Assembly (NCBI RefSeq): GCF_030253575.1 | Contig: NC_080557.1 | Location: forward strand, 39,911,001 to 39,975,000 | Length of the DNA: 64,000 bases | DNA from: Rhododendron vialii | Lineage: Eukaryota > Streptophyta > Magnoliopsida > Ericales > Ericaceae | Direction of reading: 5' to 3' | Shown here: positions 34,673-46,248 of the stretch, piece after piece | Position numbering within the stretch: the first letter of the stretch is position 1 | How the letters are laid out: each line of letters opens with the position of its first letter | The notes under the pieces: generated by a model | Database searches by the model: none | What the model saw: only the letters and a program-made list of their open reading frames with translations | Told to the model about the DNA's origin: nothing | Translations under genes and position numbers: made by a program

Positions 34673-36879
34673 AACTTTTAATCCACAAGACTAGTTACAT
34701 ACAGAGGTGAAATAGGTTGCATACACATGACCTATAATTAAAGTGCATTACTTACACAATTGTCAGCTTCATAGTGATAAACAAAATAAATCTATTTCGT
34801 GACACCTCATATGCCTTCTAAATGGGTTTTCAAGAGACTTATGTCACCAAATCTACACAAACATTATAGACTTCGATGTCAAACTTTTGCATTACTATTT
34901 CTCAAAAAAAAAAAGAAAAGAAACGGAGAGTTGTTTGATTATTATTTGGACAAAACTGAGACTAAATTATCAATGGACCATAAACACCATTACTATATCT
35001 CACACTAACATCAAGATTCTGAAATTTGGAATACCTACAAATAATAATTGACCACTACAGAATCAACAATACATTTTGACAAACAACTTATATGCAAACA
35101 CCTTAACCAACAACATATAAGGGCATTTGTGTGATCAAATAGTGTAACAAACAAAGAAAAATACTCTTCTCCCACTTCCTCACCGCCAACCATATGATTT
35201 TTGTAGAAACACAATACACCAGATTGTTTATGCTGTCTTTCTTTACAGTCCAAAGAAATTGGACTGTTATTTATGGCACAACAAAGTCCAAAGTGAACCA
35301 ACATTCAACTAAACCATCATCTTAAATATAATGTATGGTAAAACAAGTTTACCACATCGGTATCTATTGGTCTTGTGTACGCTGATTGCACCCCCTTGGT
35401 GTTTTTTTCACACATTGTTTCTTAACAGATAAAACAAGAACAAAATATAAGCGCACTATGTTGTTCAATACTCAAGTACAAATGTAGGTGTCTACATGGC
35501 CTACTCGTAAAAGTTTCTAAGCACTAACTCACTAGACATGACTTTCAAAAAAAAATTCAAGGACAAACAGGGGCGGCAATGTATACGAATTAAGAGTTTG
35601 CTCTTCTTGGGTCTCAAGTTCGAAATCTCTTAGATAACATCTTATTCTTGGTGTTTTTTTCACACATTGTTTCTTAACAGATAAACAAGAACAAAATGTA
35701 AGCACACTATGTTGTTCAATATGCAAGTACAAATGTCGGTGTCTACGTGACCTACTCATAAAAGTTTCTAAGCACTAACTCGCTAGACATGACTTCCAAA
35801 AAAAAAAGAGTCATGGACAAACAGGGGCGGCAATGTATACGAATTAAGAGTTTGCTCTTCTTGGGTCTCAAGTTCGAAATCTCTTAGATAACATCTTATT
35901 TTTGTAAGGCAAGTTCGTATAGGACTTTAACCATCGTTTCTATTAATCACCTCTGTTAGGTATTTACAAGTACATACTAGTGGGATCCTTCAATTGGAAT
36001 GTTGTGTCCAGTGTTCTATCTTTCTTGATTGAGAAACCAAGTTCAACCAATTGATTGATAAAGATGATTGACCACATTATTGAACCTCCCATGCGACAAA
36101 ATCCTTGTGTGATTCTTCATGTGATGCAATGAAACCCACCCACCGCATTAGTTAACAATATGAGATGTGCATGTTGTAGGCCTCGATGTGTTTATCATCT
36201 AAATTCTCTATTGTGAGGGCACCAATTATTCATAACTTTAAACAAAAATTCATAATCAAGCTCAATTATATAAAAACAAAAAGAGTTTATCATATGCAAA
36301 AAAATTTGTAGTATACATGCTTCAAGGAGTTTCTAAACATAAATAAGCACAAAAATCTAAATATTCCTCGATCGCTAAATACTTCAATGTGCACTGTCAT
36401 AGTTGACCCTATCGAGATTTTATATCTTGATCAAAGTGTGATTGTCTCACTAAGCTTCCATCAACAACATAACCATATCGATCCACACACACACATAGCA
36501 CCAAGGTATCATTCGTCCATTGTCACGCTTAAGTAGCAGCAACAACAAGTCACAGCATAGGAGTGCTATAATCGTTAATTTGTGTTGCCCTAAAGTTAAC
36601 ACAAATTAGAAGATTTCAACAAATATGGGCCGTAAATAAAATTTGTTCAGAAATAAAATAGGGAATCAGATTATACCCAAACACAAATACTGGGTTTGAC
36701 GTGGGCGTGGGGGAGCTTCAGGATCTCGGCCTTGTTCTCGTTGAAGGTGGGTTTCGGATTTGGATTGAAACCGGGTTGTCCGATGGCGGCCCGACGCCGT
36801 TGTTGTTGGTTGTGGGGGCGGCGGCGACGTCCACGGGGTGGATGTAAGGTGGGGAGGAGGGGACGGAGGAAGAGAAGAG

Positions 36880-36921
<42 letters not shown>

Positions 36922-37231
36922 TTGCTCAGATCAATCCATTCCTCGACACCAGACGAGGAGTCATGATGGGTGGGAGATGAACATGGTTAAAGGGCGTGGG
37001 TTTTCTTTCTGGGTCGGAGTCTGGGAGATGAACGAAGTGCAGAGGGATTTTCCCTGGTTAAAGGGAATGATTTAGGGAAAAGATGTAGAGGATGATAGAT
37101 GTAGGGGATAAAACTCTCTTAACCATGGTTAAACCCTGGTTAAAGGGGGCTAATTTCTTGTTCTTTTTTTTTTCACCGGCTCTTTAAGTATCCGGGAAAT
37201 TTGTTATACCTTGGTTATGCACTATATGGTT
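34673..37231. other. MULE right arm: transposase upstream region
   Basis: AT-rich sequence upstream of the transposase, with the 252-bp duplication at 35396-35900. At about 36690-36990 is an island of high GC with a GA run (36885-36918). Read on the minus strand, part of it is open (FNPNPKPTFNENKAE), so it may be a captured exon or the transposase promoter and leader. Starch-like simple ACAC and TTAACCATGGTTAA motifs follow toward the TIR. Confidence 0.45.
35396..35900. repeat. 252-bp tandem duplication
   Basis: Two adjacent copies begin CTTGGTGTTTTTTTCACAC at 35395 and 35647 and stay near-identical to TCTTAGATAACATCTTATT. Each copy contains a SINE-like B-box sequence (CTCAAGTTCGAAATCTC), so the unit may be a duplicated SINE-bearing segment. 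Confidence 0.9.
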
Positions 37232-37310
37232 TTGGTTATGTTCATAATGATTTTGTCATGCCAATTATTACGGTGTCCCCAAAATGACCGGGGACACCGT
37301 AGCATCATCC
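37232..37310 (-). repeat. Right terminal inverted repeat of the MULE
   Basis: Inverse of the left TIR. Hairpin arms are CGGTGTCCCC (37271-37280) and GGGGACACCG (37290-37299). The terminal bases read GGATGATGCTAC on the minus strand. Confidence 0.9.
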
Positions 37311-37319
37311 TATAAGGTT
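37311..37319 (+). repeat. Right 9-bp target-site duplication of the MULE
   Basis: TATAAGGTT, identical to 14123-14131, directly abuts the right terminus. Confidence 0.93.
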
Positions 37320-39081
37320 TGCATGAATTTTCCCTTTCAATCTGTTCCGTAGCACTGCAGCAGGCCAGCACATGCACGTGGAGACAGTGAGACACATGAC
37401 AGATGCCCATATTTGTTTCCCTCCCAAAGGCACTTTGTACAATTCTTCTAATTTAATTTCTTCGACGGTCAAGTTGTTCGGGCTATAGCTTGCGTACACC
37501 GTAACTAATTTATTTCCCGGTATGGTCAAAAATAAATCATCCATACCAGAACAAGAGAATTCACAATAATTTATTTTCTTAAGACCTATCCCAATAATCA
37601 AACCATAGTGAACAAACCCATCAGCCAATCGGGCTTAACCTTTGGGGCCACTTTGTTCAATGCTACTCTGGTACCAATTGGTCACATGCACTTGACCACT
37701 ATCTCTCTCTCTCTCTCAACTTTGCTTACTATGCATGTGCTCGCACAGCTCACACCCCAAACTTCAGTAGGGTCACTGTCCTTAAATCTCCAACGATTAG
37801 GACCTTCTCAATTAGAGGGAACCCCCACACTTCCGATTCTTTTCTGTAGGGTATGGAACCCCACAGTCCACAACACATTTTATATTTGGTTAGATTTATG
37901 TACATCGTCACCAATGTGTGTATTTGGGTGAGTGCCCTACCTGCCAAAGGAATATGATCCAAATTAAGGAGGGGCAAATGTGGACCTTAATGTTGTTCAC
38001 TTTTGGAGGGTTATTTCCAGCTAGTTCGGCCCCACAATTGTCTCGATTGAGCCTTTACATAATCTTGTTCAGCTTGAACTCAAGGGGTTGGCCCTTTGAT
38101 CTTACATATACGTTTACTTTTTCTCTCAGGTGTTATCGAATTTTTATAAGACTAGTTTATTCAAAACTTTAATTTGCTCTAGCTTTAGTTGAACATCTGC
38201 TTATAAACGGTGATATCGGTCTCCCATAATTATTTGAGGTACGCTTAAGTTATCCTAAATACGCTTAAGTTGCCTTGTGTTGATATGCCGTACCTTAGGG
38301 GATATGGGGCTGCCAGGCTGGCAACTGGGGTAGTGGCATTGGACAAAAAGGCCTTGTGCATGGAGTTGTGTGGTCGTCCATGTGTGGTACTTGAATGACC
38401 TTTTATTCTTTCTTATGCACAAAAATAATTGTATGGGGTCACCTTACTTTTGCCAGCCTGTCTCTCAAGGTGGTTCATTACATGAGAACAGGGGGGGCTA
38501 TCGGACCTTGGGATGCTGCCGAGCATTCTGTTTGGCAGCAGTGTGGAGCGGCTCATTCGGTCATTCATTTCGACAATGGAATGGTTACATTCCAACAATT
38601 TCCCTTTCAACATTTTTGAAAAGTTACTTAGATTGAGTTTTAAATTTTTTTTTGAAAAATAGTAGGGATAATAAGTGGAGAGAGATAAAGAGAGAAATGT
38701 TGGAAGTATGGAGAATCTAGAGGGAATTTTTTGAAAAATTCTTTTTGAAAAGTGAAGAGAACAAGGCATTAATTTCAAAGAAAATAAGGGCAAAAAGGGA
38801 ATTATATCCGTTTAAAAGTCAAATGGACAAACAAATTATATAAGAAGGGACAAATAAATTGGAACGGATGGAGTAATGGATCATTCGTTATTCAAATATT
38901 TATTCCATGGGTAGGATTTTCACACCGCTTTTTAATAACAACACTTTTTTTTTTATCTTATTGTTATGTGAATTCATGATATTGTTCTTCCAAATGTAAA
39001 AGACTGTACAAATAAAAAGGTTAATGTTATAATTTCACATTATAAGAGGACAAAAAATGAGCATGGCTATAAAAAAGGGAA
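37320..39081. other. Right flank of the MULE, no certain gene
   Basis: A minus-strand frame from 37628 runs up to the duplication. With the element removed it would continue into the left flank for about nine codons before a stop. I do not recognise it and composition is not convincing. A CT run lies at 37703-37718. About 38640-38876 ends AACGGATGGAGTAA, like a truncated Stowaway-type MITE. Confidence 0.35.
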
Positions 39082-39090
39082 ATGTGAAAA

Positions 39091-39433
39091 GAGTTATGCT
39101 ATATGTACCGACCATGGGGGAGGAAAATCGTACCGACGGCCGCCGGCGGGCCGTCTCCGGCCACCGGACAACCGATCCGAGCTGTCCAAAAATTCTAAAA
39201 AAAAAAACTGATGGGGCTTACGCGGGAATCATATACATATATACACGAAAAAAGGGTGCTCGAATCAAGCACCCTACACACCTCGGATGCCGTTGATTCC
39301 CGTAGAGGCCCCATCGGTTTTTTTTTTAGAATTTTTGGACGGCTCGGATCGGCCGTCCGGTGGCTGGAGACGGCCCGCCGGCGGCCGTCGATACGATTTC
39401 CCTCCCCCATGGTCGGTACTCATAGCTTTTCTG
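39091..39433. mobile_element. 343-bp Mutator-type MITE with long GC-rich TIRs
   Basis: The arms at about 39091-39210 and 39314-39433 are inverted repeats, both including TACCGACCATGGGGGAGG and GGCCGCCGGCGGGCCGTC. Flanking 9-bp direct repeats are perfect: ATGTGAAAA at 39082-39090 and 39434-39442. TIR length and a 9-bp duplication place it in the Mutator superfamily. The terminal bases differ from those of the large MULE, so it is a different family. The interior has a short hairpin (GGGTGCTCGAATCAAGCACCC). No coding capacity. Confidence 0.88.
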
Positions 39434-39442
39434 ATGTGAAAA

Positions 39443-42369
39443 TATATTACTACCATATTTATTTTATATATAAACTCAGCCTATAAACTTTTGTTCGTTT
39501 TGCATCAAATTATTTAAGGTCGTTTATTTGTATTGATGAGACAAGCTTTTAAAAAGTTATCTAAAGCAAAAAATAAAAATAAAAATACAGATATTTGAAT
39601 TATTTTGTATTCTAAAATTTTTATTTTTATTTTTATTTTTATTTTTCTAATTCCTCTTATCAAAAGACAAATAAAAAATCCAATGACACAAAACTAGAGA
39701 TATTTGTATAGTAGTATTTGTTTGTTAGATGTTGGTTTCACTAGTTTAATACCTGACGAGGCCTATATATCTTCCCTGCAGGCTGCACATGGTACATTTA
39801 TTTTCTTGGATGGGTGTTGTTGCTCCATAAAGGCATTCTACTGTCTTCTTGATATTATCATCCAGCCAACTAAGATGACTATTAATTTGATGAGAATGAG
39901 AGCTATTAAGGGGGTGTTTGGACCCATTTTGTTTTGAATTTTAGATCATGATCGAATTGTAGATTTTGAATGATAATTAGAATAGATTACGAGTAGGTTG
40001 AAGTGTTTGAAATATATGTGCAGAATAGATGACTCAAGAGAATAAAGTTTAATTTGGTGATATAATTTAGAGAATACTATGATGGTAATTACATAGTAGT
40101 TACTTTTAGAAAATAATCGGAGTAAAGTGGTCTGTGCCGTTGTATACAAAACGAGAATTCAAAAACTCGTTTTTAGAGCTTATTTGTCACTCGTCAGAGA
40201 TTGTCCATCTATATCTCATTTTTAAGAATGTATTTTAGCATAATATATTTTAAATTTTCTCCCAAACACTCAAAATCTTAAAATAAAAATCTAAATAATA
40301 CTCCCAAACACCCCACAAGACTGTTGATCCTATGATATTATCAATTTATCATTCAGAATCCTTCGGGGCCAAAACATTCCGAACTCTATTCTGGCATTAA
40401 TTGAACTCCTCGTAAATGAGCGGCATAATTGAGCCCTCGTAATTAGAGATGCGCGTAACCTGGCTAGCTACCCGTCGGGACACCTGAGTTATAAAAAAAA
40501 ATTATACTATTATCATGGGTCTGGCGCCTCCTATTCTTAGCCATCACCATAGTTACTTCTCCCCACTGTAAAATTACCCTTAATTTCTTGGCCTTGATCA
40601 GACTCGAGTTGACATGGTCACATGGTTAAGGTTGCCAAAAAAGTGATGATGGGCGGCCATCATGGTAAAACTCAAACTAGATTTGTAACAAACCCTAACC
40701 GTACGTATGTGACTGGTCCAGATAATGATTAGGGCGATGATCAAGGATGGGATCAGGGGGTCTAGTGGCGGCGACCGCCACGACAAGAATTTAAAAAAAT
40801 GGAATTATTATATGTAAAAAAAAACATTTATGCCCAACTTTTATAGTCTCGTCACCACTAGAATTTTTTAGTATACATTTCGCCACTGCTAGGGTAAAAT
40901 CCTGGTTCCATCCTTGATCGGGATTATAATTAATTAATTATCCATGAGTTTTTAGATGGCCACAGAGCTCTAGGATCAATTGAGTAATGAATTATGAGGA
41001 TTAATAATGAGCTTATCACTGTCTAGTTACTTTAGATGGATTTGGTTTGACCCGTCTTATGATTTCCTTAACATATTGCATGGTGGTCCATAGAATACCT
41101 CCCGTTGTTCTAATCAAGGGATGTCACTTTTGTGGAATAGTAAACATAGGTAGTATTCTTCAATTCCGACGTATATTCCGTCGAAACATAACTTTTGATT
41201 AAAAAGGGATCATAGACCGCATATAGAGACTCGGTTACCATCTTGAGTTCGGAAATCTGACTCTCAATGCCAACGAATAAAAACAAATTTTGGGGTCACT
41301 GAATATTTTGTTAGTTATTATTAACTTAAAACTCAAATTTTGAACAACCGGTTATCCGAATTAAGAAAACCAAAAAGATGTGGGGCAATATCTATGTCAT
41401 TGGTGGCCGGGTGCTCAATAGAAAAGGAAAATTATTCCCTTTTGAGTTGGTGATCCGGTGATACCCCGGCCTTGCTTGTGTTGAACCGTAAAAGAGTTCT
41501 GAGGTACCGTAAAAAATTACTCACTCTTTTTTTTTTCAACTTTTTTATGCAAATCATATGGCAATTGAAGTAGCTAGGCCGGGGAATAATATATAGAAAA
41601 ATGTTAGTTACAATTGCAGCTAGCAGGGGAGTAGAATAGAAGAAATTCATCAATTGCAAGTCCTTTTCAACGCCATTGGACTTTTTTCACCAAATCCTCT
41701 ATATGATCCCTTATCGAATAAACGTAAGCTGAAGTCAGTAGTAGCAATATTGTCAATTCCAAAAAGAAATACCGTTCAGTTACATCACTATTTGTCATTA
41801 GTTTATACAGAGGTGCTACTGGTAGAGATATAATAATATTTGTACCGGTGCGTTCGTACAAACTCCTTTTTGGTCCTGTTTTGAGTCTAAAAAAGTAATC
41901 AGAATCGCTCATTTTGTTTAGAATATTTTATTTACGGCTCTTATGAAGAATAAGCTCAATCCGGTATCAGTTAGGACGTCTACAAAACATCCAACTTTGT
42001 CCTAGAATTCAAGCCTGAATTTTAAAGTAAAATTGGATGTTTCGTATATGTTCATACCAATATCGGATTGAGTTTTTTTTTTTTGCAAGAACCATAAGTA
42101 AAGTATTTTAAACAAAATGGGCGACCCCAAACAATTTTTTAAAGACCCAAAACCGGCCACAAAGGGGTTTGTACCATTAGACTTTATGTAGTTTATAACT
42201 ATTCCAAAACACCATTCTATCTTACATAGTATTATGGTTTGGTACCTAGTCCTTTCATGCACAGATATATTTCTCCAGTATTAGGTTTGCAGTGGTTGTT
42301 GATTTAAATGCAAGTATTGATGAGGACTGCTACAATTGTTCTGATTAGTCCATACCTTAGTATAACGAA
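39443..42369. other. Repeat-rich intergenic DNA
   Basis: No gene is supported. Within it, 39911-40314 has hAT-like termini. Other frames are short and AT-rich. Confidence 0.5.
39911..40314. mobile_element. Probable hAT-type MITE
   Basis: The termini are GGGGTGTTTGG (39911-39921) and CCAAACACCCC (40304-40314), an 11-bp perfect inverted repeat common in plant hAT MITEs. No clean 8-bp target duplication is visible, so the call rests on the termini and the AT-rich, non-coding interior. Confidence 0.5.
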
Positions 42370-42655
42370 ATAGGAGTATATATATTTTTCAATAGATAGA
42401 TGGGATCATTTACATTGAATATGAAGTACAAAGCATAAACTCGGGATACTACATTAATTGTAAGAGTCCACGAGGCAACAAAGCCTGACAACTCAATCAA
42501 TATGAAAAATAAGCCGATTATAGGATAGATACAATAAAAAATTAAGTAGGAAACCCCTTCTAAAAAGAGAACACCCACACGTAAGTAGGGAAATTCGAAC
42601 TCTTAATCTCATGATAAGAGATGCAAGAGTACTGACTAATTGAGCTAGTCCCAAT
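42370..42655 (-). mobile_element. tRNA-derived SINE, minus strand
   Basis: The head reads GGGACTAGCTCAATTAGTCA on the minus strand (A-box-like), followed by AGAGTTCGAATTTCCC (B box) near 42603-42588, then an AT-rich body. The 3' part of the tRNA-like head does not close an acceptor stem, so it is not a working tRNA. The 3' end is uncertain. Confidence 0.5.
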
Positions 42656-45600
42656 TAATTTTATTTTTATATAATACCGAAATAAAACAAGCGTAAATAA
42701 TACTGTATCACAGTTTGTTCTCCATTTTACAGTATCTTTTAGTGAGCGATTTTGATGTTTTACCAATCTGACATGTACATAATTGCAACTTCTATGAAGC
42801 TCTGAAGAGAAAACTGACATTCTAATTCCACATTTCCACTTTATGCACTACAAATCAAATTCTTTTTTGTATGGATTGAGATTTTTGTCTTGTGTAATTT
42901 TGGACTATAAAAATACTTTTTTTTGGGTCATTTACGACCAAGGAAGGTGGGAATTCATTCTTTTGTGATATTAGAGGCATCATTGCCAGAGTAGTATCGG
43001 CCACTTCCACTATATAGGTACTCCTTCGAAACAACGTATTTGCTCTGAAACTAAATGTTTGACACGAAAGTAATTTCTTGTGAATCCCCAAATTCTGACG
43101 TGGATGGCCAGCCGCTTTTAACTGGACTAGTCAATGTGCACGTAAATTGACCAAGCCATCCAGCAAAACAAAAACAATGAAAATAATCAATTATTTTGGG
43201 GACATTGTTTGGCATAGTAATTAGTGGTTATATCCCGTGCACTCTGGGCACCACCTCATGAGGTTATGGACTTATCTCCTTTCTGTTACCTCTTTTTCTA
43301 ATCTTGGATTTAGGCTAGAGATTGTACTCTCATTGCCAATTATGCAGAGTCAAGTATGCGGGTGTGATTAGTGTTGTGATGGAGTATTGTGTTCCTAGCA
43401 TTATTATAAAATATATATCTTCAACACTCGAACAAAGTGAGCAAAATTAACTAACTCGAAAGCGACAAGATTAAACAACTATGGGTATTATTGTATTGAC
43501 AAAATAAAAGTTGCATACTTTTTAACCTACAATTAAGAGTGTCTATATGAGTCGGATTGGGCAGGTTGACGGTGCATTTTTCAACCAACCCATACTTGGC
43601 TGGTTGACAATATTTTAACCATACGCCAACCCGCCGGCCTTTAAAACTAGCAGATTGCTTGATTTTTTTGGCTGTTTCGTCGCAGCGGTTGAGGCTGGTT
43701 GAAATATTTGAGAGTCTTTTTAGAAACTTTCTTTTTTACAACTTTTTATAATATTTAGCTCATCAAAAAAACACTCTACTGGTTACTATTTGCCCTAATA
43801 AAAAGTCGGAAGAATGGAATGAGGTGGGAACCGTAGGGTACTAGGCTAGATTTGGATTTTTATTTATGAGCAGGTGGGGCTAGTAAAGTGTAGTAGGGTC
43901 ATGTACCTTACCATTGGTATGATGGCATCTTGTTTCTACTTGCGTAGATATAGCAAATTGGGTCAGGCTAAAGACAAGTTAGAGAAATTTTACCTATCAA
44001 CCTGCTTAAAAATTGTGATTCATCCATCCAACTCAACTCGCTCGTGATTTTTATCCGTGATATTTGGCCAGTCGGTGCAAGTTGTCGAATTTTCTACACG
44101 CCAGCCCCTACCTACAATTACAGGTGAGTCATGCACTTTGGCATGAGTAGTAGCACTATCAAAGGCTCTCCTTGAAAAGCCATATAGAGATGAGAAATTA
44201 ATGAAGAAGAGATAAAGTTAGCTAAACCCAATTCCGTAATTACCTCCACGGGCAAACGGCTTGTCCCAAAGTGTTGGAAATTACCAAAGTGCTTATCCAA
44301 CCAAACAACAAAAGCAAGTTACATGCGTCACATCTATGCCTTCCGGTCACAACTCACAAGTGTTCCAATAATCCAATTACTCCAGAAAAGATGATGACAA
44401 CGTTTAACTTAAAGCATAAGCATTTAAGCCACTTATTGTAGTAGTCAATTTGATCTTTATTTTTGTGTGTGGTGCCTTTAGCTCCCAACTCACACGCAAC
44501 TTGAGTCATCGCTATCTACGACCAAACAAAACCTTAGGATTTTTATTGGTCGAGGTCTTATTCCCCCGAGTCATCATTCCCAAGTATTTTTTTATTCGAC
44601 GGTCAGACGTGTCCAAACCAGCTTACGCTCACCACAAATATATTCCTCCCTCTCAGACCCGGCCCGGCCCAGCCAAAGGATGGCCATCTAGGTAGGGACT
44701 GTAAAATTCACCAAAAATTACTTTTATTGCGTCCCGACTCCAATAACCGAACCCTGATCGATCAATTGTGTACGAAGCAAACCTACCGATTCACAAACCA
44801 ACCACCAAGTCATCATTCTAGAACATACTCAACATAGAGTATTCAAGCCGGCATTGAAGTGGACTGAGTATTACTCCTAGATAGACCCACTTATCAAAAC
44901 TATATTAATTGGATATATCCTTTTGTTATTTTGATATACATGAGGGTGGATTTTTTTCCTTCATATTGCAACACATTCACACTCGTATTTTTCCAACTGC
45001 AGTAACGCGCGTATATATGGGACGTAAATTTGAAGGTTGCCCTCGTGGCCAAGACCTAATGCTTAAAGTCTAGGATACGAAATTTTCTATGTGCTAAAAA
45101 CTTGTGTGTGCTAATAATCCACATGAGGTTTTATAATGGCTTTAATCGAGTCCTCCAATATTGGACGGTTCAATTAATTCACATGAATTAGTTGAGGTGC
45201 ACAAAATTTGTCTAACCAATAACCTTAGTTATGAGGAAAACATTTACTACTATATAGATTGACCGAAATAAACACATGCACTGTCAAGAGATGGTGTATG
45301 TATTCACTTTTAATCAAAGAGTAATTTTTTAAGATTGAGAAGGACAGAGAGCATTTATATAAGGATATAAAATACGTAGTAGCTAGGAGCCTAGGATGTA
45401 CCTCAGAAGATTCGAATTTTGCTTTTTCCTTGTTTATAAAGTTATAACCTTTATCCTGAAAATTGAACTAAGTTTTTAAAAAGGCTATTGATATAGCTTT
45501 TCAAATGTTTTTGTTTTCAAAGATTACACTTTGTTTGGTTTTTATTTTTTAGAAAATTTTTGATGTAATGAATGATAATGAATGAAGAGATGGATAGAAA

Positions 45601-45903
45601 AATTTATTGAGAATCGTGCAGAGAATAAATTTGTTTCTAAAAACTTGTAAAAGAACAAATGAAATAAACTTGTAAATTTGAAGGATGCAAATTTACATAG
45701 TGCACAAATACCCTTCCAGAAAATCAAAACGAAATAAATTAGGATGGTGTACTTTCATGGTTTTACCTACTTTACAATAACTATATTGGACCCTTCCACC
45801 AACCCCAACCCAAAATTTGTCAAAAAATATGCCTCAACAAAATTTCCCTCGACATTTTTAAGCTAAATGGACAATGGCGATAGGATGTCATAGCCACAGT
45901 AGC
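42656..45903. other. Intergenic, no gene seen
   Basis: AT-rich DNA with short frames only. Around 43540-44100 degenerate GGTTGGTTGA/CCAACCCG motifs resemble decayed repeat DNA. Confidence 0.5.
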
Positions 45904-46248
45904 TAGGGGTGTGCAAAAAAATAAAAAATGGAAAATTGTGAACCCGTGGACCCGACCCGACCCACATGGTCTCGGGCAGGGCAAAACATGTGGTTCAGAC
46001 GGGTGCGGGTTTACTTTATGTCAAAAATCAGATTTCAGTTCGGGGTTCGGGTTGATGCGTTCTTTACCCGTCAGGACCTGACCAACCCAAAAAGCCCAAT
46101 TCAATTTTCGTGCAACCCGACCCCAAGTAAAGAATCAGGTGGACTGTTCTTACCACCTGTGCCATTCGGTTGCGAGCCTAAATATTTCTTACATGGCATG
46201 GTCAGGTTCAGGTTAAAACCGACCCGACTCAACCCGTGTACACTCCTA
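45904..46248. mobile_element. 345-bp non-autonomous element with inverted termini
   Basis: The ends are TAGGGGTGTGCA (45904-45915) and TGTACACTCCTA (46237-46248), imperfect inverted repeats. The interior is rich in ACCCGACCC/GGGTCGGG motifs typical of subterminal repeats in plant hAT MITEs. Flanking 8-mers ACAGTAGC and ACAATAGT match at six of eight positions. Confidence 0.45.

Larger units (their letters stand above)
14132..37310. mobile_element. Giant Mutator-like transposon (MULE), 23,179 bp, with cargo
   Basis: The ends are inverted repeats. The left end begins GGGAACGACTTCGGTGTCC and the reverse complement of the right end begins GGATGATGCTACGGTGTCC. They align without gaps from the first base and stay similar for at least 75 bp. 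A perfect 9-bp direct repeat flanks both. Content from left to right: subterminal GCATAAC array, a 505-bp-period tandem repeat, a MYB/ABCC captured fragment, an intact HMG-Ulp1 gene (plus strand), a NAM-associated-like fragment, ferritin and PRP39 exon fragments (minus strand), an intact FAR1-type transposase (minus strand), a 252-bp tandem duplication, and the right TIR. This is the structure of a gene-capturing autonomous MULE. The perfect duplication implies fairly recent insertion. Confidence 0.9.

Noticed and set aside
14132-37310. A Helitron as carrier of the captured fragments
   Set aside because: Helitrons make no target duplication or TIRs. Here there is a 9-bp duplication, inverted ends and a MULE transposase.
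37200-37310. CRISPR-like or bacterial palindromic repeat at the hairpin
   Set aside because: It occurs once at each transposon end in inverse orientation and is part of the TIR, not an array.
42588-42652. A functional tRNA gene on the minus strand
   Set aside because: A and B boxes are recognisable but the 3' acceptor side does not pair with the 5' end, so it is a SINE head.
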